A stretch of DNA of 64,000 bases, taken from Blastococcus sp. TF02A-26 (lineage in GTDB: Bacteria; Actinomycetota; Actinomycetes; Mycobacteriales; Geodermatophilaceae). A program made the translations under genes and the position numbers. The notes under the pieces are model-generated. The model had not been told where the DNA came from. It ran no database searches and worked only from the letters and a program-made list of their open reading frames with translations. This document shows positions 25,460-34,579 of the stretch, piece by piece (position 1 is the stretch's first letter; every line of letters starts with the position of its first letter). The stretch lies in contig NZ_QOHG01000009.1 in NCBI RefSeq assembly GCF_003319125.1, positions 62,001 through 126,000 on the forward strand. The letters are read 5' to 3'.

Positions 25460-25851
25460 GAGCGGTCGCCGGGGGTGCGGCCGCGGTGCTGGTGGCCGCC
25501 TGGTTCGCTCTCGTCGAGGTCCTCTGGCTGCCGCTGCGCATCGGCGGGTTCCCGGTGCCGCTGTCGATCCCCGTCGCCATGGCCGTGAACCTGCTCCTGG
25601 TGACCTGGACCCACCGGCTGACCGGGTCGCGGGTCGCCGCCGTGCTGCCCGCGCTGGTGTGGCTGGTCGTCGTCGTCCCGGCCAGCCAGCAGCGCTCCGA
25701 GGGCGACGTCCTGCTCATCGGGGACTGGCGGGGCCTGGCGTTCCTGCTCCTCGGCGTGCTCGGCGCCTCGCTCGCCGTGGGCCGGGTCGTCGGGACCCCG
25801 CCGGCTAGGGGAGCGGCGCCCGCCGGTAGTGGTAGCGGTGGTGCTCGATGA
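25456..25851 (+). CDS. Small integral membrane protein of the mshB locus
   Basis: A 131-residue protein with four hydrophobic segments (for example [17 protein letters not shown] and [14 protein letters not shown]) and the motif [19 protein letters not shown] in the middle. It matches the small membrane protein that follows mshB in many actinobacteria (Rv1171-like). Function unknown. The start overlaps the mshB stop (GTGA); its last 47 bases overlap the convergent acetyltransferase gene in antisense. Confidence 0.75.
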   Translation: MRAVAGGAAAVLVAAWFALVEVLWLPLRIGGFPVPLSIPVAMAVNLLLVTWTHRLTGSRVAAVLPALVWLVVVVPASQQRSEGDVLLIGDWRGLAFLLLGVLGASLAVGRVVGTPPARGAAPAGSGSGGAR

Positions 25852-26563
25852 AGCCGTCCCGGCGGTAGAGCGCCCGGGCCGCGGCGTTGGACTCCACGAC
25901 CTGCAGGTAAGCCCAGCGCGCCCCGCGGCCGGCGCCCCACCGGTACAGCGCGGCCATCACGGCCGAGGCGAGCCCCTGCCGGCGGTGCGCCTCGTCCACG
26001 GTCACCGCGCTCACCCCGAGCCAGCCGTCGGTGACCACGCCGCGGGCGACGGCGGCCAGCGGTGCCGGCCCGGGCTCCAGGCGCACCGAGGCGAAGACGA
26101 CGTCCTCGGCGTCGGTGAGCACCCGCCGGGCGGCCGGGGGCAACTCGCGGCCGCCGTGCCGGTAGCCGGCCAGCCAGGCGTCGTCGGGCACGGGGGAGAG
26201 ATCGACGGCGACCCGGGCGTCGTCCGGGGGGACCGGCAGCGGAGCGGTCAGGACGAGGGTGTCCTCGTCGCGCTCCCAGCCCGCTGCGGCGAACGCCGTC
26301 GCGGCCGGGCGGGCCTGCGTGCCGGGCAGCTGCACCGCCGGACGCAGGTCGCGGGCGGCGTACCAGCGGGTGACCGCGTCGACGGCGTCGGGCAGCGGGC
26401 ACCCCGGGTCGCCGACGACGAGGGCGGAGTTGGCGCGACCGGTGAACCCGCCCCCGGCACGCAGCAGCCAGTCGCCGAGCCGTTCGGTCTCCCAGCCCCG
26501 CCAGCCGCGGGCCGCGAGGAGCTCGAGGTCGACGACGCCCAGCGGCGAGCGGCTCTGTCCCAT
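25805..26563 (-). CDS. GNAT family N-acetyltransferase (two-part)
   Basis: A 252-residue protein. The C-terminal GNAT domain is clear: VSAVTVDEAHRRQGLASAVMAALYRW contains the acetyl-CoA loop, followed by [29 protein letters not shown]. The N-terminal 110 residues (LLAARGWRGWETERLGDWLLRAGGGFTGRANSA) match the degenerate N-terminal half seen in several actinobacterial acetyltransferases annotated only as GNAT. The substrate is unknown. The ATG at 26563 is the first start giving that N-terminus. Confidence 0.85.
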   Translation of the reverse strand: MGQSRSPLGVVDLELLAARGWRGWETERLGDWLLRAGGGFTGRANSALVVGDPGCPLPDAVDAVTRWYAARDLRPAVQLPGTQARPAATAFAAAGWERDEDTLVLTAPLPVPPDDARVAVDLSPVPDDAWLAGYRHGGRELPPAARRVLTDAEDVVFASVRLEPGPAPLAAVARGVVTDGWLGVSAVTVDEAHRRQGLASAVMAALYRWGAGRGARWAYLQVVESNAAARALYRRDGFIEHHRYHYRRAPLP

Positions 26564-26714
26564 GCCCCCGATCCTCCGGGCGGCGCGCCCGCCGACCCGA
26601 AGGGGGTGGGCGTGCGGCCGGTCGCGCCCTCCACGGGGCGAGACGTCATACTGTGCGGCGAGATGTGACCGGGCGAGAAGCCCCGGTCGAGCTGCGCGTT
26701 CGGGAGGCAACACC

Positions 26715-27041
26715 GTGACCTACGTGATCACCCAGGCCTGTGTCGACGTCCTCGACAAGGCCTGCATCGACGAGTGTCCGGTGGACTGCATCTACGAGGG
26801 CGACCGGATGCTCTACATCCACCCCGACGAGTGCGTCGACTGCGGTGCGTGCGAGCCGGTCTGCCCGGTGGAGGCCATCTACTACGAGGACGACGTCCCG
26901 GACAAGTGGAAGGACTTCTACAACGCCAACGTCGAGTTCTTCTCCGACCTGGGCAGCCCCGGCGGCGCGGCGAAGACCGGCAAGGTCGGCCGGGACCACC
27001 CGATGGTCGCGGCCCTGCCGCCCCAGGGCGAAGGGCACTGA
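26715..27041 (+). CDS. fdxA: Seven-iron ferredoxin
   Basis: A 108-residue ferredoxin with the 7Fe pattern: ACVDVLDKACIDECPVDC supplies the [3Fe-4S] site and CVDCGACEPVCPVEAIYYEDDVP the [4Fe-4S] site. It resembles FdxA/FdxC of mycobacteria and streptomycetes and may feed electrons to P450s or other oxidoreductases. The GTG start has GGGAGG upstream, and a TACTGT -10-like hexamer lies about 65 bp before the start. The stop overlaps the proposed CTG start of dapC. Confidence 0.95.
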   Translation: MTYVITQACVDVLDKACIDECPVDCIYEGDRMLYIHPDECVDCGACEPVCPVEAIYYEDDVPDKWKDFYNANVEFFSDLGSPGGAAKTGKVGRDHPMVAALPPQGEGH

Positions 27042-28147
27042 CGCCCCCCGTCGCCGGCGCCGGCCTGCCGGACTTCCCCTGGGACTCCCTGGCGGCGGCC
27101 CGCGCGCGGGCGGCCGAGCACCCGGGTGGGGTCGTCGACCTGTCCATCGGGACGCCGGTCGACGACACCCCTGAGGTCCTGACCGCGGCGCTGGCCGCGG
27201 CGGGGAACTCGCCGGGCTACCCGACCGCGCTCGGCACCGCCGAGCTGCGGACGGCGGCCGCCGGCTGGCTGGAGCGCCGCCTCGGCGTCCGGCTCGCCGA
27301 CCCGCTCGGGGCCGATCCCTCGGTGATCCCGACCGTGGGGTCGAAGGAGCTGGTCGCGCTCCTGCCGACCCTGCTCGGGTTGCGCGGTGGCACGATCGTG
27401 ATCCCCGAGGTCGCCTACCCCACGTACGAGGTCGGCGCCGTGGTGGCCGGCCTCTCGGTGGTGCGCAGCGACGTCCCGCCGGCCGATCCCGGCGACGTCG
27501 CCCTGGTCTGGATCAACTCCCCGGGCAACCCGCACGGGCGGGTCCTCTCCGACGAGCAGCTGCGCGGCTGGGCGGCCTGGGGCCGGGAGCACGGCGTCCC
27601 CGTCGTCGCCGACGAGTGCTACGCGATGCTCGGCTGGGAGGTCGAGCCCCGCTCGCTGCTGCACCCGGCGATCGCCGGCGACGACCACACCGGGCTGCTC
27701 GCGGTGCACTCGCTGTCCAAGCAGTCGACCGCCGCCGGGTACCGCGGCGGGCTCCTCTCCGGGGACCCGGCGCTGGTCCGCCGGATCTGGGACGTGCGCC
27801 GGCACCTGGGCCTGCTGGTGCCCGGGCCGGTGCAGGCCGCCATGGCCGCGGCGCTGGCCGACGACGCCCACGTCGACGAGCAGCGCGAGCGCTACCGGAG
27901 CCGCCGAGAGCGGCTCGCCGCCGCCGTCCGCGGTGCCGGCGCGCGGATCGACGCCTCCGAGGCTGGCCTCTACCTGTGGGTCACCCGCGACGAGGACTGC
28001 TGGACGACGATCGACTGGCTGGCGGGCCTGGGGATCGTCGCCGCCCCGGGCTCCTTCTACGGGCCGGCCGGCGCCCGCCACGTCCGCATGGCCCTGACCG
28101 CCACCGACGAGCGGATCGCCGCCGCCGCGGAGCGTCTCTCCGCCTGA
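27038..28147 (+). CDS. dapC: Succinyldiaminopimelate transaminase (DapC type)
   Basis: PLP enzyme of lysine/meso-DAP synthesis, transaminating N-succinyl-2-amino-6-ketopimelate; 369 residues. Class I/II aminotransferase features are WINSPGNPHGRVLSD, ADECYAMLGWE and the PLP lysine in SLSKQSTAAGYRGG. The homologous N-terminus (LPDFPWDSLAAARARA) lies 10 codons into the ORF, yet no ATG, GTG or TTG occurs nearby in frame. The CTG at 27038, which overlaps the ferredoxin TGA (CTGA) and has AGGGCG seven bases upstream, is the likely start. The nearest in-frame GTG is about 130 bases inside the ferredoxin gene. Confidence 0.9.
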   Translation: MTPPVAGAGLPDFPWDSLAAARARAAEHPGGVVDLSIGTPVDDTPEVLTAALAAAGNSPGYPTALGTAELRTAAAGWLERRLGVRLADPLGADPSVIPTVGSKELVALLPTLLGLRGGTIVIPEVAYPTYEVGAVVAGLSVVRSDVPPADPGDVALVWINSPGNPHGRVLSDEQLRGWAAWGREHGVPVVADECYAMLGWEVEPRSLLHPAIAGDDHTGLLAVHSLSKQSTAAGYRGGLLSGDPALVRRIWDVRRHLGLLVPGPVQAAMAAALADDAHVDEQRERYRSRRERLAAAVRGAGARIDASEAGLYLWVTRDEDCWTTIDWLAGLGIVAAPGSFYGPAGARHVRMALTATDERIAAAAERLSA

Positions 28148-28190
28148 ACCGGGTGCGGCGGGGGCACCGGCGGCGCTAGCGTGCCGCGGC

Positions 28191-28703
28191 ATGACGCCGC
28201 CCCGTGTCCGACCGGCGTACGCGGCCGACGAGCGCACGCAGCTCCTCGGCTGGCTGGACCTGCAGCGGGCCCTGGTGCCCTGGAAGTGCGCCGGGCTGAC
28301 CGAGGAGCAGGCCTCCCTCGCGGTGCTGCCGTCGTCCCCGCAGATGTCGGTGGCCGGGCTGGTCTCGCACCTGCGCTGGACCGAGCACTGCTGGTTCGAG
28401 GTGCTGTTCCTCGGCTGGCCGGCCACCGACAACCCGCAGTTCGACGAGTCCCGCCCGGGCGCCGACATGCGGGTCGACGGGGTCCCGCTGGCGCGGTTGC
28501 TCGAGGAGTACGAGACGCAGTGCGCCTGCGCCCGCGAGATCGTCGCGAGCCACTCGCTGGACGACACCTGCCGCAACTCCGAGTACGCGCCGGGGGTCAC
28601 CCTCCGCTGGGTGCTGCTGCACATGCTCGAGGAGACCGCCCGGCACGTCGGTCACCTGGACGCGATGCGGGAGCTGATCGACGGGCGCACCGGCTACTAC
28701 TGA
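28191..28703 (+). CDS. DinB family protein (DUF664-type)
   Basis: A 170-residue four-helix-bundle protein of the DinB/DUF664 group. It has the family order: DLQRALVPWKCAGLTEEQA, MSVAGLVSHLRWTEHCWFEVLFLG, and LRWVLLHMLEETARHVGHLDAMRELIDG, with three metal-type histidines (two near HLRWTEH and one in ARHVGH). Related enzymes are mycothiol- or bacillithiol-dependent S-transferases, and a mycothiol gene lies close by, but the substrate is not known. TAGCGT at 28177-28182 ends 8 nt before the ATG, suggesting a leaderless mRNA. Confidence 0.87.
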   Translation: MTPPRVRPAYAADERTQLLGWLDLQRALVPWKCAGLTEEQASLAVLPSSPQMSVAGLVSHLRWTEHCWFEVLFLGWPATDNPQFDESRPGADMRVDGVPLARLLEEYETQCACAREIVASHSLDDTCRNSEYAPGVTLRWVLLHMLEETARHVGHLDAMRELIDGRTGYY

Positions 28704-28710
28704 CGCCGGG

Positions 28711-29337
28711 TCAAGGGCAGGGTGACTCGCCGGCATCCAGCGTCGTGGCCAGCTCGACGGCCATGGCCTCGTGCTGCTGGTACGCCTCGGGGAAGCCGCT
28801 GCGCTGCACCCGCTGGGCGCTCTCGGTCAGCCGCGCGGTGTCCCAGCCGGGGACCTCGAGCAGGCGGTCGTAGAAGATCCCGGCCGCGTAGAGCGGGTCC
28901 TGGACCTGCTCCGGTGTGCCCCAGCCCTGCGAGGGGCGCTGCTGGAACAGCCCCAGCGAGTCCCGGTCACCGTGGTCGAGGTTGCGCAGGCTCGACTCCT
29001 GCATCGCCGTGGCCAGGGCGATGACGACGGCCCGCTCGGGGAGTCCGCGGTCCCGCCCCACCTGCGCGATCGTGCGGGCGTTGCCGATCTGCTCGGTCGT
29101 GAGCTCGACGCCCGAGGCGGGCAGCACGCACGCCGTCTCCGCCGGCTCGTCCCCGTCCGGGACGCCCTTCCAGGCCACCCCGACCACGACGGCCAGCAGC
29201 AGCAGCGCGGCCGGCCACCAGCGCGGCGGTGTGAGGCCGCGGAGCCCCGACGCCCGTCGACGTCGACGCCGTCGCCCCGACGGGCGGGGGCGCGGACCGG
29301 CCGACGGGCGGCGGGCCACCGTGCTCGCGGGGCTCAT
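28711..29337 (-). CDS. Membrane-anchored lysozyme-like (SLT-fold) protein
   Basis: A 208-residue protein with an arginine-rich cytoplasmic N-terminus, one transmembrane segment (WWPAALLLLAVVVGVAW, about residues 40-57), and an extracytoplasmic domain. That domain has ALATAMQESSLRNLDHGDRDSLGLFQQRPSQGWGT, where the glutamate after MQ and the GLFQQRPSQGWG block recall lysozyme/transglycosylase folds. Related actinobacterial proteins are usually annotated hypothetical, so peptidoglycan cleavage is plausible but unproven. Confidence 0.7.
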   Translation of the reverse strand: MSPASTVARRPSAGPRPRPSGRRRRRRRASGLRGLTPPRWWPAALLLLAVVVGVAWKGVPDGDEPAETACVLPASGVELTTEQIGNARTIAQVGRDRGLPERAVVIALATAMQESSLRNLDHGDRDSLGLFQQRPSQGWGTPEQVQDPLYAAGIFYDRLLEVPGWDTARLTESAQRVQRSGFPEAYQQHEAMAVELATTLDAGESPCP

Positions 29338-29400
29338 CGCCGTCGAGGGTAGGTGGGTTCCCTGTCAGGACCCTGGAGGTCGCGGGTGGCGTCGCTCGCG

Positions 29401-30372
29401 TCAGTTCTTGTGCAGGTCCGCGTTGAGCGCGCCCCACTCGCCGGCGCGGGGGAGCGCCTCGAGCGCGCCGCTCACGCTGTTGCGGCGGAACAGCAGCCCG
29501 CTGCGGCCGGAGAGCTCCCGGGCCTTGACCCGGGAGCCGTCGGGGAGGCTGACGACCGAACCGGCGGTCACGTAGCAGCCGGCCTCGACCACGCAGCCGT
29601 CGCCGAGGGAGATGCCCACCCCGGCGTTGGCGCCGAGCAGGCAGCCGCTGCCGATGGAGACGACCTCCTTGCCGCCGCCGGACAGGGTGCCCATGATCGA
29701 CGCGCCGCCGCCGATGTCGCTGTCGGCGCCGACGACGACGCCCGCGCTGATCCGGCCCTCCACCATCGACGGGCCCAGCGTGCCGGCGTTGAAGTTGACG
29801 AAGCCCTCGTGCATGACCGTCGTCCCCTCGGCCAGGTGCGCGCCGAGCCGGACCCGGTCGGCGTCGGCGATGCGGACGCCGGAGGGGATGACGTAGTCGG
29901 TCATCTTCGGGAACTTGTCCACACCGAAGACGGTCACGTTGCCCACCGCGGCGCGCAGCCGGTGGGCGTTGAACGTCGCCGCCTCGACCGGGCCGGCGCT
30001 GGTCCACGCCACGTTGGTGAGCAGGCCGAAGATGCCGGTGAGGTCGGCGCCGTGCGGGCGGATCAGCCGGTGGGAGAGCAGGTGCAGCCGCAGCCAGACG
30101 TCGTAGGTGTCCACCGGCGGCGCGGACAGGTCGGCGATCACCGTGCGGACGGCGACGACCTCGACCCCGCGGGCGTCGTCGGTGCGCACCAGGCCGCCGT
30201 AGTCGGGGCCGAGCTCCCCGGACAGCTCCAGGGCGCCCAGCTTCTCCGTACCGTTCGCGGCGCCGTCCGGGGCGCCCAGGCGCGGCTCGGGGAACCAGAC
30301 GTCGAGGACGGTGCCGGACCGGGTGAGGGTGGCCAGGCCGGCGGCGACAGCGGAGCGGGGAGCGTCGGTCAC
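29401..30372 (-). CDS. dapD: Tetrahydrodipicolinate N-succinyltransferase
   Basis: Succinylates tetrahydrodipicolinate in the lysine/DAP pathway. The 323-residue protein has a long actinobacterial N-terminal domain and then a left-handed beta-helix of hexapeptide repeats (for example [39 protein letters not shown]). It resembles the M. tuberculosis-type DapD rather than the shorter E. coli enzyme. GTG start at 30372. dapE is divergent with 52 bp between starts, so the two steps share one intergenic control region. Confidence 0.95.
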   Translation of the reverse strand: MTDAPRSAVAAGLATLTRSGTVLDVWFPEPRLGAPDGAANGTEKLGALELSGELGPDYGGLVRTDDARGVEVVAVRTVIADLSAPPVDTYDVWLRLHLLSHRLIRPHGADLTGIFGLLTNVAWTSAGPVEAATFNAHRLRAAVGNVTVFGVDKFPKMTDYVIPSGVRIADADRVRLGAHLAEGTTVMHEGFVNFNAGTLGPSMVEGRISAGVVVGADSDIGGGASIMGTLSGGGKEVVSIGSGCLLGANAGVGISLGDGCVVEAGCYVTAGSVVSLPDGSRVKARELSGRSGLLFRRNSVSGALEALPRAGEWGALNADLHKN

Positions 30373-30424
30373 GGGTCACGACGCTACCGAGCGCGGATCG
30401 CCGGTTCGCATAGGCTCGGCAGTC

Positions 30425-31531
30425 GTGAGCGCGCTGCCCGAGCTGGACCTGTCCGCCGACGTCCTCACGCTCACCCGCGCGCTGGTCGACGCGCCGTCGG
30501 TCTCCGGCGAGGAGGCCGCGCTGGCCGACGCCGTCGAGGCCGCCCTGCGCGCCCTCGGTGGCCTCGAGGTGGAGCGCGTGGGGGACACCGTCCTGGCCCG
30601 CACGAACCTCGACCGGCCGACCCGCGTCGTGCTCGCCGGACACCTGGACACGGTGCCGATCGCCGACAACGTGCCGAGCCGGCTCGACGGCGACCGGCTG
30701 TACGGCTGCGGCACCAGCGACATGAAGTCCGGCGACGCGGTGATCCTGCGGCTGGCCGCCCGCTTCGGGGTCCCCGGCGCGGAGCCGGCGCACGACGTGA
30801 CGTTCGTCCTCTACGACAACGAGGAGGTCGAGGCCGTGAAGAGCGGTCTCGGCCGGGCCGCCCGCGAGCGCCGCGGCTGGCTGTACGGCGACCTCGCGGT
30901 CCTGCTCGAGCCCACCGACGGCGAGATCGAGGCCGGCTGCCAGGGCACGCTGCGCGCGGTGCTGGAGGTGCCCGGCCGGCGCGCGCACAGCGCCCGCAGC
31001 TGGCTCGGCGTGAACGCCGTCCACGGCGCCGCCGGGATCCTGACCACGCTGGCCTCCTACACCGCCCGCGAAGTCGACATCGACGGCTGCCGCTACCGGG
31101 AGGGCCTCAACGCCGTCCGGATCGAGGGCGGGGTGGCCGGCAACGTGATCCCGGACGTGTGCCGGGTGACGGTGAACTTCCGCTACGCGCCGGACCGGGA
31201 CCCCGATGCCGCCGAGGCCCACGTCCGCGAGGTGTTCGCCGAGGCGCTGGCCGCCGGCGCCACGCTCGCCGTCGTCGACAACGCCGGGGGCGCGCTCCCG
31301 GGGCTGTCCGAGCCGGCCGCGGCCGCGTTCGTCGCCGCGGTGGGACGCCCACCGCGGGCGAAGCTGGGCTGGACCGACGTCGCCCGCTTCGCCGCGTTCG
31401 GCATCCCCGCCGTGAACTACGGCCCCGGCGACCCGCAGCTGGCGCACACCCGCGAGGAGTCGGTCCTGGTCGAGCGACTCCAGCCGGCCGAGGACGCCCT
31501 CGTCGCCTACCTCTCCACCCCTCCGGCCTGA
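30425..31531 (+). CDS. dapE: Succinyl-diaminopimelate desuccinylase
   Basis: M20 metallohydrolase releasing succinate to give LL-DAP; 368 residues. Metal ligands appear in [20 protein letters not shown] and [12 protein letters not shown], with [17 protein letters not shown] in the dimerisation lobe and [21 protein letters not shown] near the C-terminus. TAGGCT at 30411-30416 ends 8 nt before the GTG start, so translation probably begins on a leaderless transcript. The LOG-family gene follows after 10 bp. Confidence 0.95.
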   Translation: MSALPELDLSADVLTLTRALVDAPSVSGEEAALADAVEAALRALGGLEVERVGDTVLARTNLDRPTRVVLAGHLDTVPIADNVPSRLDGDRLYGCGTSDMKSGDAVILRLAARFGVPGAEPAHDVTFVLYDNEEVEAVKSGLGRAARERRGWLYGDLAVLLEPTDGEIEAGCQGTLRAVLEVPGRRAHSARSWLGVNAVHGAAGILTTLASYTAREVDIDGCRYREGLNAVRIEGGVAGNVIPDVCRVTVNFRYAPDRDPDAAEAHVREVFAEALAAGATLAVVDNAGGALPGLSEPAAAAFVAAVGRPPRAKLGWTDVARFAAFGIPAVNYGPGDPQLAHTREESVLVERLQPAEDALVAYLSTPPA

Positions 31532-31541
31532 GGAGCCCCGC

Positions 31542-32369
31542 ATGACCACCACGCCCGAGCCGGCCGCCGGTCGCCGGCCCCGGCCCACCCGGCACCGCGG
31601 TCCGGTGATGCTCCGCGGCGGTGAACCGGACCCCAGGACCGTGGGGACGACGACCGACCAGCGGCTGCTCGACCGCCGCGGCCCGACCGACTGGGTGCAC
31701 ACCGACCCCTGGCGCGTGCTGCGCATCCAGAGCGAGTTCGTCGAGGGCTTCGGGCTGCTCGCCGAGCTGCCCAAGGCGGTCAGCGTCTTCGGCAGCGCCC
31801 GCACCAGGCCCGACGACCCGTACTACCAGGCGGGTGTGGAGATCGGTGCCGCGCTGGCGAAGGCGGGCTACGCGGTCATCACCGGCGGCGGCCCGGGCGC
31901 GATGGAGGCGGCCAACCGCGGGGCGTGCGAGGCCGAGGGCCTGTCGGTCGGGCTCGGCATCGAGCTGCCGTTCGAGCAGGAGCTGAACGAGTGGGTCGAC
32001 GTCGGCATCGCCTTCCGCTACTTCTTCGTCCGCAAGACGATGTTCGTGAAGTACGCGCAGGCCTTCGTGATCCTCCCCGGTGGGTTCGGCACGCTCGACG
32101 AGCTGTTCGAGTCGCTCACCCTGGTGCAGACGCGCAAGGTCACCCGGTTCCCGGTGGTGCTCTACGGCAGCGCGTACTGGGCCGGGCTGATCGAGTGGAT
32201 CCGGACGACGATGGTCCCCGCCGGGACGATCAGCGCGGCCGACCTCGACCTGATCACGATCACCGACGACGTCGCCGAGGTCCTCGCGGTGATCCGCGAG
32301 TCGGAGACGCGGGGGGACGGCGGCGGCGGCATGCGCGCGCCCCTGCCCTCCGGCCCGATCGACGCCTGA
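31542..32369 (+). CDS. LOG family protein (TIGR00730-type)
   Basis: A 275-residue Rossmann-like protein of the LYSINE DECARBOXYLASE-like/LOG family, which cleaves nucleoside monophosphates (cytokinin-type phosphoribohydrolase). The diagnostic PGGFGTLDELFE is present, with GGGPGAMEAANRG upstream. The 70-residue N-terminal extension with WRVLRIQSEFVEGFG is typical of the Rv1205-like actinobacterial branch. GAGGAG precedes the ATG, and it probably shares the dapE transcript. Confidence 0.9.
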   Translation: MTTTPEPAAGRRPRPTRHRGPVMLRGGEPDPRTVGTTTDQRLLDRRGPTDWVHTDPWRVLRIQSEFVEGFGLLAELPKAVSVFGSARTRPDDPYYQAGVEIGAALAKAGYAVITGGGPGAMEAANRGACEAEGLSVGLGIELPFEQELNEWVDVGIAFRYFFVRKTMFVKYAQAFVILPGGFGTLDELFESLTLVQTRKVTRFPVVLYGSAYWAGLIEWIRTTMVPAGTISAADLDLITITDDVAEVLAVIRESETRGDGGGGMRAPLPSGPIDA

Positions 32370-32378
32370 GGCCTCGCC

Positions 32379-32762
32379 GTGCTGTCCGCGGTCGTCTTCG
32401 TCGTCACCGTGCTGCTGGTCGGCGGGCTGCTGTTCCTCGTCGGGTCGCTCCTGCTCGGCCGCGGCGAGACCCAGCCGCCGGCGGACCTGGACCGCTCCCC
32501 GGTGGAGCTGCCCGCCGACCGGCCGGTGACCGGCGACGACGTGCGGGCCCTGCGGATCTCCGTCACCGCCCGCGGGTACCGGATGACCGAGGTCGACTGG
32601 CTGCTGGAGCAGCTCGCCGAGACGATCGAGGACCGGGACCGGCAGCTCGCCGAGCTCCGCGCCCGCCCCGCCGCACCGCAGCCGCGCACGACCTCCGACG
32701 ACACCCCACCCCACGACACCGCCGCGAGCGGGAACGGAGCGCCGCCCGGTGCGCATGCGTGA
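32379..32762 (+). CDS. DivIVA-domain membrane protein
   Basis: A 127-residue protein with one N-terminal transmembrane segment (VVFVVTVLLVGGLLFLVGSLLLG) and a short DivIVA-like element, ALRISVTARGYRMTEVDWLLEQLAETIEDRD, in which the RGYR..EVD motif precedes a coiled-coil start. It corresponds to the small DivIVA-type protein in the Rv1209 position. The C-terminal tail is proline/threonine-rich. The GTG start lies 9 bases after the LOG stop; the end overlaps the next gene by 14 bases. Confidence 0.8.
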   Translation: MLSAVVFVVTVLLVGGLLFLVGSLLLGRGETQPPADLDRSPVELPADRPVTGDDVRALRISVTARGYRMTEVDWLLEQLAETIEDRDRQLAELRARPAAPQPRTTSDDTPPHDTAASGNGAPPGAHA

Positions 32763-33219
32763 GCTGACCGAGCGGATCGACGTCGAGGCGCCCCCGGAGC
32801 GGGTCTGGGCGGCGCTCACCGACTGGACCCGGCAGGGCGAGTGGATGCTCGCCACCGACGTGGAGACGGTCGGCGGTCCGGCCCAGGGGGTGAAGGGCCG
32901 GCTGGCCGCGCGCACCGGGCTCAAGCTGCCCGGACGACGCCGGCACGTGGGTGTCCTCGACACGATGGTGATCACCGAGTGGGAGCCGCCGCGCCGGGTG
33001 GTCGTGCAGCACACCGGCCGCATCGTGCGGGGGCCCGGCATCTTCGAGGTCGAGCCGCGCGAGGGCGGCGGGTCGACGTTCGTGTGGACCGAGCAGCTGT
33101 GGCTGCCGTTCGGGTTCCTCGGCGTCGCGGGCTGGCCGCTGGCCAAGCCGTTCGTCGTCCTCGGGGTGCGGCTGTCGCTGCGCCGGTTCGCCGCCTTCGC
33201 GCGCACGCACCCCGCCTGA
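32749..33219 (+). CDS. SRPBCC (START-like) family protein
   Basis: A 156-residue protein with the polyketide cyclase/dehydrase pattern: IDVEAPPERVWAALTDWTRQGEWMLATDVETVGG at the start, then WEPPRRVVVQHTGRIVRGPG and GGSTFVWTEQLWLPFGFLG. The fold is a hydrophobic-ligand pocket; the ligand is unknown. The GTG at 32749 overlaps the DivIVA-like gene by 14 bases; an ATG two codons later is an alternative. Confidence 0.85.
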   Translation: MRMRELTERIDVEAPPERVWAALTDWTRQGEWMLATDVETVGGPAQGVKGRLAARTGLKLPGRRRHVGVLDTMVITEWEPPRRVVVQHTGRIVRGPGIFEVEPREGGGSTFVWTEQLWLPFGFLGVAGWPLAKPFVVLGVRLSLRRFAAFARTHPA

Positions 33220-33223
33220 TCCG

Positions 33224-33943
33224 GTGTCGGCGGCCGCGATCCGCACCGAGCTGGCGGAGCTGGCCGACCCGGTGCGTGCCGCCGGCATGGCGCGCTACTT
33301 CCAGGTGCGGCCGGGTGGCTACGGCGAGGGCGACCGCTTCCTCGGGATCGCCGTCCCCCCGCAGCGGGCGATCGCCCGCCGGCACGCCGCGGCGACGTCC
33401 CTGGCCGACGTCGACGAGCTCCTCGGCAGCCCGTGGCACGAGGAACGGCTGACCGCCCTGTTCGTCCTGGTCCGTCGCTTCGAGCGGGGGGACGACGACG
33501 AGCGTGCCCGGATCGTGGAGCTGTACCTGGCCCGGCGCGATCGGGTGGACAACTGGGACCTCGTGGACGCCTCGGCGCCGTACGTCCTCGGTCCCTGGCT
33601 GCTCGACCGCGACGACTCCGTGCTCGACGAGCTGGCCGGGTCCGACTCGCTGTGGGACCGCCGGTTAGCGGTGATGGCGACCTTCGCCGGCATCCGCGCC
33701 GGCCGGCCCGAGGCGACGCTGCGGATCGCCGACCGGCTGCTCACCGACCCCGAGGACCTGGTGCAGAAGGCGGTGGGCTGGATGCTGCGCGAGGTCGGCA
33801 ACCGCGACCCGGCGCGGGCCGAGGAGTTCCTCGTGCCGCGGTACCGGCGGATGCCGCGGACGATGCTCCGGTACGCGATCGAGCGGTTCCCCGCGGAGCG
33901 GCGGCGCGACTACCTCGCCGGACGGGTCCGACCGTCGGCTTGA
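33224..33943 (+). CDS. DNA alkylation repair protein, AlkD family
   Basis: A 239-residue HEAT-repeat DNA glycosylase of the AlkD/AlkC fold, excising bulky or positively charged alkylated bases. The pattern VDNWDLVDASAPYVLGPWLL carries the catalytic-aspartate region, and LFVLVRRFERGDDDERARIVELYL and VQKAVGWMLREVGNRDP are conserved HEAT helices. It starts 4 bases after the START-like gene. A 3-methyladenine glycosylase of another family (Tag) lies 1.7 kb downstream, giving two alkylation-repair functions in one block. Confidence 0.92.
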   Translation: MSAAAIRTELAELADPVRAAGMARYFQVRPGGYGEGDRFLGIAVPPQRAIARRHAAATSLADVDELLGSPWHEERLTALFVLVRRFERGDDDERARIVELYLARRDRVDNWDLVDASAPYVLGPWLLDRDDSVLDELAGSDSLWDRRLAVMATFAGIRAGRPEATLRIADRLLTDPEDLVQKAVGWMLREVGNRDPARAEEFLVPRYRRMPRTMLRYAIERFPAERRRDYLAGRVRPSA

Positions 33944-33958
33944 CCGGGGCCCGGGGGC

Positions 33959-34579
33959 TCAGCTCCGGTCGAGCGCCAGCCGGGCGCCGAAGCCGAGCAG
34001 GGCGCACGCGGTGAGCGCGTCCAGAGCGCGCCGCACCGGCCGCCGGGTGAGCACCCGGCGGGCCCGGTGCAGCCCGGCGACCATCACCAGCGACCAGCCC
34101 AGCCCGAGGACGGCGTGGGTGAGCGCGAAGGCGACCAGCACCGGCACGGCGGCGTCCGGGCCGAGGAACTGCGGCAGCACGGCGAGGTAGAAGGCCAGGA
34201 CCTTCGGGTTGGTGATGTTGCTGAGGAAGCCCTGCCGGAAGCCCCTCAGGGCCGCGCCTCCGCCGACGGTGCCGCCGGCCAGGTCGGCGTAGTCCCCGCG
34301 GACGGCCGAGCGCAGCGACTGGATGCCGAGGAACACCAGGTAGGCGATGCCCAGCCAGCGGATCGTCTGGAAGAGCGGCTCGACGCGCAGCACCACCGCG
34401 GCCAGCCCGGCCGCGGCCGCCGTCCCCTGGACGACGTTGGAGGCGGTGATGCCCAGGGCGCTCCAGGTACCGCGGCGCCGTCCGCCGGCGAGGGTGTTGC
34501 GGATGACGACGGCGGTGTCCGCGCCCGGCACGAGGACGAGGACCGCGGCGAAGACGACGAAGGAGCCATAACCGGACAC
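33959..34579 (-). CDS. LysE/RhtB family amino acid exporter
   Basis: A 206-residue membrane protein with six hydrophobic segments. Family marks are VLVPGADTAVVIRNTLAGGRRRGTWSALGI near the start (LysE-type PGPD motif here PGAD) and RQGFLSNITNPKVLAFYLAVLPQFL in the middle. It likely exports an amino acid. The GTG at 34579 gives the standard N-terminus; an upstream ATG at 34627 would add 16 polar residues. Confidence 0.9.
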   Translation of the reverse strand: MSGYGSFVVFAAVLVLVPGADTAVVIRNTLAGGRRRGTWSALGITASNVVQGTAAAAGLAAVVLRVEPLFQTIRWLGIAYLVFLGIQSLRSAVRGDYADLAGGTVGGGAALRGFRQGFLSNITNPKVLAFYLAVLPQFLGPDAAVPVLVAFALTHAVLGLGWSLVMVAGLHRARRVLTRRPVRRALDALTACALLGFGARLALDRS

